Positions 34,130 through 45,125 of a stretch of 64,000 nt of DNA are shown piece by piece (position 1 is the stretch's first letter; the number at the start of each line of letters is the position of its first letter). Origin of the DNA: Saccharina japonica. Taxonomy: Eukaryota > Sar > Phaeophyceae > Laminariales > Laminariaceae. Under the pieces are notes generated by a model. That model was not told where the DNA came from, did not search any database, and was given only the letters and a program-made list of their open reading frames with translations. Made by a program: the position numbers and the translations under genes. Location: the NCBI GenBank assembly GCA_008828725.1, contig MEHQ01002765.1:200117-264116 (forward strand). The letters run 5' to 3'.

Positions 34130-35843
34130 TGGCGCCCTGGGGTCGTCGCGGTCACTAAAATACAATGGTACCCTGTTTTGGCCACAAAACCATCGGGTAT
34201 ACCCGATTTTGGCCACTGCTCTTGTTTTTATTTACAGTTCCAACACAAGGGAAATGTCGCCTGTTGGGAAAAGAAGAAAGTAAAAGTGAGAACCTCTGTG
34301 GTCAACCAGGGTCAACACAAAACTTATGGCAGGAAACACTTGGTGTTCTTCATTACGGCTTTGCCTTGACGCCCTGGTGGGCAGTGGGCGTCGCGCACAT
34401 GAGCACCCAGACCCGCCGCGTCCGCCATACTGTACACGTTCTATTGCTATAGGCGCCATGGCCCTTTCCAGCACCTCGAAGGCTTGACCAAGCTGGTTAG
34501 CCTTGAAGACAAGGAGAAGCAATCGGAGTGCCAGAGATAAACTCGATATACGTAGAGTGTAGGACAGGCTTGCTTGAGTTATAGGTTTGTTGATTGGGAA
34601 GGCCAAGAGATAACCCCGATATTCGAGGTAATACAGTGTGTGTGTGTTCTTCACATTAAACCTTCCTTTCTACCCGTCTACATCCAGCACACCCAGTGTC
34701 CGTGCCGATTCTTCATCCTAAAAAGGTATCAAATCTGTGGTCACAAAACTACGACACAGATATACTACGCTCAGTGTAGTAGTACCTGTACAATGCCAAC
34801 GTGATAATATACCGGTATGTGGTTCTCGCGGCATATATGTATACAGAAATAAGGAATACCTGGTGAGAAACACTGGAAAAACTACAATAAAATTTAAGTC
34901 GAAAAAAAAATAGGATCATCATACGTATAAGAAATGCGGTAAATGTTGCTGGCATGGGCACACGAAATACGACGTTTAGCCTGGGAGCCAAAGTGACGTT
35001 TCTTAAGAGCGGGCCCCCATTGTAGGTGTTCTGTACTGTATGCTGGATGTCGACGGATATAAATATCACGGTGCACTACATTGTGAAGAAAACACACATG
35101 AGAGAGGGGGGAATACCGGTCGTAGGGAAGCCGCAGTGGATGAAAGCAGGAAAGTGACGGCAGACAGGGCAGTAAGGTATCAAACCGACTAGTTGGTGGA
35201 ATCCGTATGTACTACTCGTATGTACTACCGGTACGAAACATGCCTCGGCTGCGTGGAGGTTTGTCATGTTGTGCTTCGGTTGCCTATATTTTCCTTTTAT
35301 TTTCAGTTTTCCTCTGTTTACTTTGTTTTATTTTTATCTTTGCATCATGATGTTATGTTACTTGCCACATCGTTCCTGAGGGACGCACCCTGATTCAATG
35401 CATAGATTGTGTGGCTGATTGGTTAACCTGTTTTCTATAGCGCAACAGACTATCCTATTGCATCAACAAATTATATTGGCGTTGTCGGCAGGACATGGGT
35501 AGTAGTGGTCGTGAATTTGAATCTCACTAACACCATGTATGGTTTTTTCAAGAACGACAATTTCCTCATGCATTTCGATAATCTAATAAACACCCTTCTT
35601 CCTTTGGTCCCGAGATTTTGTGAAGAACGTCGGACTATTAATAGGCACTTACGACCCCATGCAAAGATTGAAGGCCCCCCCGGTTCACGAAGGGGGGAAA
35701 GCGATATAAGTTATAAGGCTTAGACTGCGTGAGTGATAGGTTAACTTTTTAACAGTACGTAGCCAAACGGGCTATTGCTGTAATAAGGACACCCTTTCTT
35801 TTTTTTTTTTGTCCGTTATTTTTATTCTGTTTTTTTTCTTTCA
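34130..35843 (+). repeat. Palindrome IR1, left arm
   Basis: Each base pairs with position 72927 minus x in the right arm (37084-38797). All parts I compared are identical. The arm contains the last ~92 bp of a Mutator-like TIR (34130-34221), a ~400-bp unidentified segment, a repeat A head (about 34640-34790) and repeat R copy 2. Confidence 0.9.
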
Positions 35844-35844
35844 A
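35047..35844 (+). repeat. Repeat R, copy 2
   Basis: Offset exactly 4535 bp from copy 1, with no difference seen. Here its TTTCTTTCA edge is joined to repeat G2. Confidence 0.88.
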
Positions 35845-37082
35845 TCCCTAGCAGGTCAGCCTATGGAACGGGTACTCGTTGGTACTCACGTGTGTTGTTT
35901 GCGTAGAGATGAGAAGAGCAGGTTTATTCCGTTTTCGCGTGATGAACGACTGAGAAGGCAGGTGAGATGGCTAAAAGCCATCGGGAACCATCCCTGGTTC
36001 CCACCTAAGATACCGCCTTGATCCAATACGATTCTATTATGACCTTCGCATACCATGGATCTTATCTCTAGGAACGTTTCCACATCATCCAGCCTCAGTA
36101 TCCACTTCCACACTAGTCCCACCCTGATTGGAGCTCGTGTATATGCCAGATAATATGAGAATGTATGTCGTGGGAAAACCCCGATTCCACGAACTAAAAC
36201 ATGAGTCGAAGATGCGGCTCCTCAAAACCCACTCCCACACCTCTGAACGGCAAGGCTACGAAGCCGAGCAAGGAACGTCAAAAAAGAAGAAACGTTGGAA
36301 CCGAAATCCTGCAGTCATTGTACATGAACTGCCCTCCCGGCTCGAGAGCGGGGCTCGGTAGAACTGATAACACTGGAAAACTAGACACTTAAAAACTTCC
36401 CCGAAACCCGGCCCAAAACATTCAGAAAGCGCGTCCTGAGCCCCAAGTTAGTGGCTCGATTATCCAGACCCGCCCCGGCATTGAGCGGGGGGGGGTCGGC
36501 GGGACGAATTACGCTAAAACTACCCCCAAAACCGCCCCAGAAAAAATATCAGAAAGTGGTAGGCGATACTGAGAAGAAAAACAGTCCGAACCGAAAACTC
36601 GGAAAACGTCGCAAATACAAACTACAAAGAGGTTCCGCCCCAATCCCCTGAAACAACATGAGAAAAGAATCGAGCGCAGCGGCGACGCGAAAAATTCAGC
36701 TGTCCACTGCTGCGCCTCGTGATTCATCGACGTTACGCTGGACCCCCCGCGTAAACGCGCTAGCTAAATGTACTTGTAGACACCAAGAACCCCGTACAGC
36801 TCCTGTTGAAGTCGTGTAGCGCGCCGGAGAAAGAGGAAGCTTGATCGGTCCTGGGTCATCCAAAAATCGAACGAAGTAAACTCCGTCCGTTGGTGTAGTC
36901 GCATTTTCCCCAGCCACCACAGACCGTCGTCGCCCTTGTACCAGAAGTGGGCCCCGTTGGGGAGCACGGTGACACTGTACCGGCGAAGCCATTCGGCGTG
37001 CGGTACACAACCATAGCCGGGGGCCAGGAACCGTTCGCCGTTATTCCGAGAAAGCTCCCGTTGGGCAGCGCCAATCCTCATT
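35845..37082 (+). repeat. Repeat G, copy 2 (G2), palindrome spacer
   Basis: Occupies the whole 1.24-kb spacer between the two palindrome arms. Compared with G1 it has small indels (for example one A fewer near 36283) and a rewritten stretch at about 36015-36165. Confidence 0.88.
36696..37081 (-). CDS. Tudor/SH3-like hypothetical ORF in G2
   Basis: A minus-strand frame opens with MRIGAAQRELSRNNGERFLA and contains GAHFWYKGDDGLWWLGK. A neighbouring frame continues DGVYFVRFLDDPGPIKLPLS, PARYTTSTG and HLASAFTRG. The two parts need one frame change near 36900. Its role is unknown; an SH3-barrel (Tudor-like) fold is inferred from the aromatic/acidic spacing. It lies in a repeat and is probably element-encoded. 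Confidence 0.45.
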
Positions 37083-37083
37083 C

Positions 37084-38797
37084 TGAAAGAAAAAAAACAG
37101 AATAAAAATAACGGACAAAAAAAAAAAAGAAAGGGTGTCCTTATTACAGCAATAGCCCGTTTGGCTACGTACTGTTAAAAAGTTAACCTATCACTCACGC
37201 AGTCTAAGCCTTATAACTTATATCGCTTTCCCCCCTTCGTGAACCGGGGGGGCCTTCAATCTTTGCATGGGGTCGTAAGTGCCTATTAATAGTCCGACGT
37301 TCTTCACAAAATCTCGGGACCAAAGGAAGAAGGGTGTTTATTAGATTATCGAAATGCATGAGGAAATTGTCGTTCTTGAAAAAACCATACATGGTGTTAG
37401 TGAGATTCAAATTCACGACCACTACTACCCATGTCCTGCCGACAACGCCAATATAATTTGTTGATGCAATAGGATAGTCTGTTGCGCTATAGAAAACAGG
37501 TTAACCAATCAGCCACACAATCTATGCATTGAATCAGGGTGCGTCCCTCAGGAACGATGTGGCAAGTAACATAACATCATGATGCAAAGATAAAAATAAA
37601 ACAAAGTAAACAGAGGAAAACTGAAAATAAAAGGAAAATATAGGCAACCGAAGCACAACATGACAAACCTCCACGCAGCCGAGGCATGTTTCGTACCGGT
37701 AGTACATACGAGTAGTACATACGGATTCCACCAACTAGTCGGTTTGATACCTTACTGCCCTGTCTGCCGTCACTTTCCTGCTTTCATCCACTGCGGCTTC
37801 CCTACGACCGGTATTCCCCCCTCTCTCATGTGTGTTTTCTTCACAATGTAGTGCACCGTGATATTTATATCCGTCGACATCCAGCATACAGTACAGAACA
37901 CCTACAATGGGGGCCCGCTCTTAAGAAACGTCACTTTGGCTCCCAGGCTAAACGTCGTATTTCGTGTGCCCATGCCAGCAACATTTACCGCATTTCTTAT
38001 ACGTATGATGATCCTATTTTTTTTTCGACTTAAATTTTATTGTAGTTTTTCCAGTGTTTCTCACCAGGTATTCCTTATTTCTGTATACATATATGCCGCG
38101 AGAACCACATACCGGTATATTATCACGTTGGCATTGTACAGGTACTACTACACTGAGCGTAGTATATCTGTGTCGTAGTTTTGTGACCACAGATTTGATA
38201 CCTTTTTAGGATGAAGAATCGGCACGGACACTGGGTGTGCTGGATGTAGACGGGTAGAAAGGAAGGTTTAATGTGAAGAACACACACACACTGTATTACC
38301 TCGAATATCGGGGTTATCTCTTGGCCTTCCCAATCAACAAACCTATAACTCAAGCAAGCCTGTCCTACACTCTACGTATATCGAGTTTATCTCTGGCACT
38401 CCGATTGCTTCTCCTTGTCTTCAAGGCTAACCAGCTTGGTCAAGCCTTCGAGGTGCTGGAAAGGGCCATGGCGCCTATAGCAATAGAACGTGTACAGTAT
38501 GGCGGACGCGGCGGGTCTGGGTGCTCATGTGCGCGACGCCCACTGCCCACCAGGGCGTCAAGGCAAAGCCGTAATGAAGAACACCAAGTGTTTCCTGCCA
38601 TAAGTTTTGTGTTGACCCTGGTTGACCACAGAGGTTCTCACTTTTACTTTCTTCTTTTCCCAACAGGCGACATTTCCCTTGTGTTGGAACTGTAAATAAA
38701 AACAAGAGCAGTGGCCAAAATCGGGTATACCCGATGGTTTTGTGGCCAAAACAGGGTACCATTGTATTTTAGTGACCGCGACGACCCCAGGGCGCCA
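37084..38797 (-). repeat. Palindrome IR1, right arm (includes repeat R copy 3)
   Basis: Mirror image of 34130-35843 around centre 36463.5. It contains R (37083-37880), a repeat A head (about 38137-38287) and the unidentified segment. It runs into the intact Mutator-like element at 38706. Confidence 0.9.
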
Positions 38798-39756
38798 TCT
38801 CATTGGCCAGCGCAGGCCACCACCCGACGCTGGCCACAAACCCATCGGGTATACCCGATTTTGGCTACTCACCCCCCAAGAGGTACCCGATAAATTGTAC
38901 CCACCTACCCGAAAATGGCCGGGCTGTTCGACCACCACGGCCCAACAGCCCACCACGCACCAGACGACGATTACGACTAATTTCATCGAAATCCATGCCC
39001 CCAGCCAGCCCTGTTACCGACGGAACCATCTGCTTGATAGATATCCATCCATCTGCTCGACAAGTATCCATGATTTGGTTGATTCGCGCAGCCTCTCACA
39101 CCCAACCAAACTTGCCACCTCGAAACACTGCACAGCAGTAGTGGTGCCACTTCGAAACACGGCACAGCAGTAGTGGTTCAAAACACGGCCCAGCCGTAGT
39201 GGTTGGTTCACAGTGCTATCTCTCCCTCTCCCAACCAAAAGCCACCTCATCACGGCACACCAGTAGTAGTAGTTGATTCGCTCCCTCTCCCACCCAAAAA
39301 GCACCGCTCTTTCTCTCCCTCCTCGACGAGCCACCAGCCACCAGCCACCGCACAGCACAGCAGCAGTAATATAGTAGCTCGTAGAGCAGATGGATCCGTC
39401 GGTAACAGGTTGGGACTCGGCCGGAACTCGACTGGATACGTCGTAATACGTCGTGATACGTACCTGGTACGCAGGTGCGTGGTACGTAGTAATCGTCGTC
39501 TGGTGCGTGGTGGGCTGTTGAGCCGTGGTGGTCGAACAGCCCGGCCATTTTCGGGTAGGTGGGTACAATTATCGGGTACCTCTTGGGGGGTGAGTAGCCA
39601 AAATCGGGTATACCCGATGGGTTTGTGGCCAGCGTCGGGTGGTGGCCTGCGCTGGCCAATGAGATGGCGCCCTGGGGTCGTCGAGGTCACTAAAATACAA
39701 TGGTACCCTGTTTTGGCCACAAACCCATCGGGTATACCCGATTTTGGCCACTGCTC
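38706..39756. mobile_element. Mutator-like non-autonomous element with ~260-bp TIRs
   Basis: The 9-bp duplication TAAAAACAA flanks it (38697-38705 and 39757-39765). The ends GAGCAGTGGCC and GGCCACTGCTC start long TIRs of about 260 bp, each with the palindrome ATCGGGTATACCCGAT twice. Nine-base target duplications with long TIRs are typical of the Mutator superfamily. The ~530-bp core has no transposase. Long frames across the TIRs are not conserved and are not called. Confidence 0.88.
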
Positions 39757-40419
39757 TAAAAACAATGTCGGGGGAAAACAAAACAAAACAAAAAGTCGGC
39801 TGTGATGAGACTTGATTACTTGGTTACGTTTCTGTACGGTACTCGTAACTAAAGTTGGGCACCGGGGAAACAAAAACGATTTAAACCGGTTTTTGGAAAC
39901 CCAGCAGGCATGTATAAGTAGTCGGTTTTTGAAAAAAGCAACGCGGTTTTTTTCGACGGTTTAAACCTGTTTATGTACGCTGCTGTCAAACGTGCTCTGT
40001 GTAGCCACGTGCCTATACCGTGGGTCGTCAAGGAGAAGGTGGAAGATAATGTACACTCGTACCACCACGTTGCCAAATATGCACACACAAGTAGAGCCAA
40101 TACCTGTCGTCGAAGGCTCATCATGAACACCACACAGGAGTGAGCCGTACCTTTCCGTCACGTTCCACCCTCACATATATACGAGCAGTATCTTATCATC
40201 AAAGCACGGGTCGCATCATCATTATCGCCGACTGCCTCCCAGGAGGAAGACAGCAACACACTTCCACCCGAGGCATACTAAATAATGCCTCGACACCTAC
40301 TACAAAACCCCACAATATATGAAACCCCCAAAGATATCCACCGACCGTATCAATCTACCGCATACCACGAACAGCCCCCCTATTCGGTATGCGATACGAT
40401 AGGTCCCGAATGTCTTATC

Positions 40420-40529
40420 ACCAATTGGCAGGTAAAACAGCAAGTCCCAAACTTCACAAATGAATCTTTGCCAAGGTAAAACGGCAACCCCAAATTCCAT
40501 CCTTCATCATTGCCAAGGTAAAACGGCAA
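40420..40529 (-). repeat. Triple hairpin motif beside the E1 3' LTR
   Basis: TTGCCAAGGTAAAACGGCAA occurs at 40468-40487 and 40510-40529, with a weaker third copy (TTGGCAGGTAAAACAGCAA) near 40423. Each can pair TTGCC with GGCAA. The same triple is found at the corresponding position in E2, so the feature is kept between diverged family members. Confidence 0.7.
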
Positions 40530-41039
40530 TCCCGATTCCAAATCTCTCAACCTTGATTCCAGTATATATCTCCTAAACTATAGCGAGACAGTAGCTACGG
40601 GAAGGGGAAAATCCAACAAACGTGAGTATGCTGGTAAAACCTTCAAACAAATTCAATAACACCGTCTTGACATAAATACCGTACCGCCCGTTAACATCGG
40701 CCCCCCTGTTGTGTACTCTGTAAGAGCACAACAACAGAACATCTCTGATATAGAACACCTCAAATCAAATCATAGCAGCCCCCCTGCTTGACACTCCCCT
40801 CGAAAGTATACAAGAAGACAACAATCTGCATATGAATCCAAAAGTACTCGTATAGGTATCAGTAATTGGTTCCCCTGTACGTTGTGCGCAGTTAACCAAT
40901 AGGCAAAGCGTACGGCACAATTCATCAAGACCATCGGCATACTCTATTGGCGTATTAACCTTATTCAACGTATGGGTACCTCCCAACACTTTCCCATTTC
41001 CTTAAGAACTCCTGAAGTTGCACGTTAATTCTTCAAGTA

Positions 41040-41806
41040 CTTCCAAAAACATTCCATGCACATCGAAAACTCCTACTATTATCCCCCAAAACCAAATGCC
41101 CCAACCCCCCCCGGAAAAACAAACAAACAAACGAACCAGTGGATGAAATCATAACAAGTTCATCACAGAGTCACGGTCAAGCGAAACGTCTCAGCATGCA
41201 ACGGTTTGATGAGAAAGTTGGCATGCTGCTCTGCCAACCGTACGTGTTAATCTCAAACCATCCGTTAGACACATGCTCTAGACGTCTACGTCCTATAATC
41301 AAACCATACACAGACACCAGCGCGCACAACTGCTCCACCAGAGACAGACTTCCGGTCAGTAGCCTAGCGTGCATCCGCATCCACGTATGATAAAACCCCA
41401 ACTGGACACGACTATCTGCGATGGAAAGTCTCCGTCGTGTTACCGAGTACAGCTACTATCTCCCCCCTGCTCGGTAGACGACAAAACATTCATCGCATGG
41501 TTGATAGTAAAATGCTACGATATCGTTGTAACTCTACAATCCCTCAACTATAAAATCAAGAATAAACTCAACCCCACACCCACAAACCAGAAACATCAGG
41601 GATCTGTATCAAATAAGTGCCGCAGACAACGAAACAAACAGAACGTCGTTGTCGTTGTGTGCGTGCACTCACACGTACAAGACTACTCGGTCCAGCGTTA
41701 TAGTTCAACTATCCTCCTATTAAAACAAGCATTTCGGTCCTCGATATACCAAGTAAAGCATCGTCTTTCAATCATACCCCAGATCATGACACATGGACTG
41801 CCATAA
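41040..41806 (+). other. Antisense ORFs in E1, shared with E2
   Basis: On the strand opposite to gag, frames at 41139-41390 (QSHGQAKRLSMQRFDEKVGM) and 41369-41806 (NQKHQGSVSNKCRRQRNKQN, SSIYQVKHRLS) have aligned counterparts in E2 at 56889-57266 and 56305-56784. Many differences change amino acids, so constraint on the protein is doubtful. Possibly only conserved non-coding element sequence. Confidence 0.35.
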
Positions 41807-42877
41807 CCGGATAGGTGCCAATTTACCGCTGTTGGTGCTGTTATTTATAGTATTCTGACATCGTACTTCAGAGGTCGTAGTACGCAATTCAGAATGCCAA
41901 ATATCACATACTAGTATACCAGGTACAACTCTCTATACTCGTATATCCAATGCAAACATTTTACAATCCAAGCGTCATAAATATGTCGGCTCGTCAATTC
42001 CTACTGAAACAAAACGATCGTAAAACATGTATTCTACTGTGGGCCATTGCTACTAAGCGGCCCCAACCCCACGCGCTCAACCCCCGTCTCCTGCTCCCTA
42101 CCCCACGGACTCGACGCTTGTCTTCCGCCGCGGCTCAGCGTTACCGCGGCATAGACTACACGTCATAAATCCGCAGGGTTAGGGTGCAGTTTGACTCGTT
42201 GAGCAAAGGGTGCATCGGGTGGTTACTTTCAGCGCCAGGAACCAATTCCAATCGTTCGACAACGAAACACATCATTATGCACTATGTTTGTGGGTAGAAT
42301 CATGCCATCCAACCCCCCCTCGTGATTCTTCCCAGTACGACAGTAGTGACAAAAACATTATGTGTGCAAGGGCTAGGTGAGGAAATCAGCATTCATTTTC
42401 ACACATCAATATAATGTACCAGGTATCAGGTACTGCTGTAGAATCCAGCAGTAATTCTTCAACACATTGAGCATGCATTGGAGCATCATTAGCAGTAATG
42501 TTCCCACATTGTTTATATAATGCGCTGTAAAATCAAGTAATTTCCAGCACATTAATATCAGGCATTGCAAAATCAAGCCAAAATCAGCAGTAATTCTCCG
42601 ACGGGTATCATGCATCCACGTATACGTATAATACGGTATACCAGTACACAGCAGCAATCTAACAGATCACGCACTTCTGCTGTAGAATCAAACAGTAGCA
42701 GTAATTAACATACACTACTGCTTGTTGTAACATCAGTCCATCACAAACTGGTTCCACACAGCAGTGCACTTTGTCTGTGGAATCATGGCATCACAACCCC
42801 CCCCCCCCGTGATTCCAACAACAAGACACACAAAATATAGCGGTGGTGCATCATACCCGTAGGGTACAATCACACAA

Positions 42878-43181
42878 CTATAACAGTCCCACATACCAAC
42901 CAGTTGTTGACTTGCCTGGGTCGAACGGGAACGTCCGCTCTCCTACCCAGTTCCCATCCAACCACACACATAGTTGCGATCCACCATACCAGGGGTACAA
43001 GCTCACCACAACTACAGCAGTCCTGCTCAAATATGCCGGCCAAGACACAGAGAAGCACAAAAACAAAACAATAGACCATGAAAATCCAATCCACTCAATC
43101 CACCAACAAAGAAGTTGGACAATATAACATGCCCGCTTTCCCGGATCAAATGGGAAAGATCGCGCCCCGCCGCCGCCGCTG

Positions 43182-43214
<33 letters not shown>

Positions 43215-43231
43215 ATAGTCTCCTCTCCCAC
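42878..43231 (-). CDS. E1 PFDPGK/hydrophobic-segment ORF
   Basis: 117 codons: a Ser/Gly tract, ARSFPFDPGKRACYIVQ, a ~25-residue hydrophobic segment (WIGFSWSIVLFLCFSVSW), then GSQLCVWLDGNWVGERTF and PFDPGKSTTGWYVG. The E2 counterpart (within 54521-55189) keeps the frame, the two PFDPGK boxes, the hydrophobic segment and the tryptophans. It may be the C-terminal end of the gag-like protein. The hydrophobic stretch could span a membrane. No known family is recognised. Confidence 0.55.
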
Positions 43232-43364
43232 CAGCTCTACCTCTCGTCTATCAATGTACCCCCCCCCCGTCAGGCCTATCCCATTTGCCTGGGTCGAACG
43301 GGTATGTTCAACCCATCAGGCCCAAGACCCCCCGCGGGACTCCTCCGCCCACACCGTTCCCATC

Positions 43365-44214
43365 TCATTGCTGCTGCACGCCCTCATACCCACGCAGCTG
43401 CGGCGGCTTCACCAACGACGAAAGCGGCGGGGGCGTTACGCCAACACCGTCAATCTCCTCCGCCTCAGGCCCTGGTCGACCTTTCACTCCGTCGCCCAAA
43501 CCGCCCCCGTCCCATTTCGGTTCGCCGCCGCCCACACCGCCCCCGCCCCAATTCGATTCGCCGCCAGCACCACCAAGCTCTTCCTCCTCAGCCTCGTGCT
43601 GCTGCTGTACGGCATCAGCGAGCTTCGCCAACTCAGTCTCAGGGTGCTGCTGTACAGGCGCCTCCAAGCTTCTCGCAGGCAGTACGCCAGCATCGCGAAG
43701 CATGTCCACTTTCATTATATCTCGGTAACTGGGCCCGACTCCTCCTGCTGCCTTCTCGACCCCCTCAAAAAAGAAGACAGGCCCAACTTTGCGCTCTTTC
43801 GCCCCTGCTCGCTCGGCCGTGTTGGCTGCTTTCGGCGCATGCTCTGCATCCATCTTTGAGATGAATGCTTCACGCTCCGTGAATGGTAGACCATCCAGCA
43901 CAGTCCAGAAAGCATCGTGCTCAATGCGAAGGCCTACCTCCCATCGCTCCTTGCGAAGGCCCACCTGCTCCAGCCTCTTCTCCAGGTCACCCACAAATAC
44001 GAACCAAATGATCCTGGCGCACCGCCTTCGTCTCTAAGGATCTCCTGGGTGCCCTATGGGCATGCCCTTTGTTCCTGACGGCACCCAGAACCACATTCGA
44101 CGTTGCTCCAGCAGCGGTCGCCGCGGCCAGCTGCACCCTCAGTTCGTCGACCTGTCGTTGCTGCTGTCCGTCACCAACGCGTCCCCGCCAAAATTCCTCC
44201 GAGCTGAGAGCCAT
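43365..44214 (-). pseudogene. E1 gag-like region
   Basis: Starting 87 bp inside the 5' LTR end, the minus strand reads MALSSEEFWRGRVGDGQQQR and QVDELRVQLAAAT. After a frame change near 43990 it continues DLEKRLEQVGLRKERWEVGL, HDAFWTVLDGLPFTEREAFI and EKAAGGVGPSYRDIMKVDML, then an acidic and Gly-rich tail. Heptad-like stretches suggest short coiled coils. No CCHC knuckle is visible here, unlike E2. Assignment as Gag rests on position in the element. Confidence 0.55.
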
Positions 44215-45002
44215 CTACTCAGCCTGCCCTCCCTTACCACTCCCCTCTCGCACAGTATAGCGCTCCAACAGCCTCCGGGCCCCAAGCAATCCGATGATCG
44301 TGTTCATGTACGCTGCTGTCAAACGTGCTCTGTGTAGCCACGTGCCTATACCGTGGGTCGTCAAGGAGAAGGTGGAAGATAATGTACACTCGAACAACCA
44401 CGTTGCCAAATGTACACACACGTAGCGCCAGTACCTGTCATCAAAGGCCCATCATGAACACCACACAGGAGTGAGACGTACCTTTCCGTCACGCTCCACC
44501 CTCACATATATACGGGCAGTATATTATCATCGAAGCCCGGGTCGCATCATCATTTTCGCCGACTGCCTCCCAGGAGGAAGACTGCAACACACTTCCACCC
44601 GAGGCATACTAGATAATGCCTCGACACCTACACAAAACCCCACAATATATGAAACCCCCAAAGATATCCACCGACCGTATCAATCTACGGCGTACCACGA
44701 ACAAAACCGGTTAACCCAAAACCGGATAAAACCGGATAAAACCGGAACAAAACGGAAAAAAACGGAAAACCGGAAAAAAAGCGATAAAAACCGGAATTAA
44801 ACCGGATAAAACCGGAAAACCGGTAGCACCGGACAATTTCTGCATCGATTCTCCACCGAATAAAACTACCACCAGTACTTATAATAGTATATACACCGCA
44901 TCATAGTGTTGTACCAAGGTATACCAAACTCTTACGTACGACCTCTACTTGTATAACATATTTTTACTTTTTTGGACTTTTTGAAAAACTAAATCACTTT
45001 AG

Positions 45003-45125
45003 TCCGAAAAACAATATCTTGAAATTAGTGTGGAAATTGTTGTCTTGAAATTAGCGTTGAAATGTTTACTTGATTTTAGTGTAGGGGCTAGACCGCGCGC
45101 AGGTAGCCCCTCCGAATGCGCGGAG
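45003..45125 (+). repeat. Repeat B, terminal fragment (B3)
   Basis: TCTTGAAATTAGTGTGGAAA, TTGAAATTAGCGTTGAAA and CTTGATTTTAGTGTAGGGGC are followed by AGCCCCTCCGAATGCG, matching the right end of B1/B2 with changes. It lies inside hAT element 2. Confidence 0.6.

Larger units (their letters stand above)
39968..44703 (-). mobile_element. LTR retrotransposon E1 (4.74 kb), gag-like only
   Basis: A perfect 5-bp duplication AAACC (39963-39967 and 44704-44708) flanks two direct LTRs: 3' LTR 39968-40373 and 5' LTR 44301-44703. The LTRs start TGTTCGTGGTA and end (T/C)ATAAACA or ATGAACA, giving TGTT/AACA termini on the minus strand. The purine tract AATAGGGGGGC precedes the 3' LTR. The interior has gag-like frames but no protease, RT, RNase H or integrase that I can recognise, so mobilisation would have to be in trans. 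It is related over most of its length to E2 on the opposite strand. Confidence 0.92.

Noticed and set aside
31981..39873. Frames of 100-200 codons inside the Mutator-like copies
   Set aside because: They cross TIR-core boundaries, are Pro/Thr/His-rich by composition and change between copies.
43115..43864. 249-codon plus-strand Pro/Ala-rich frame
   Set aside because: Antisense to the E1 gag-like region and produced by CAG/CTG and GC-rich composition.
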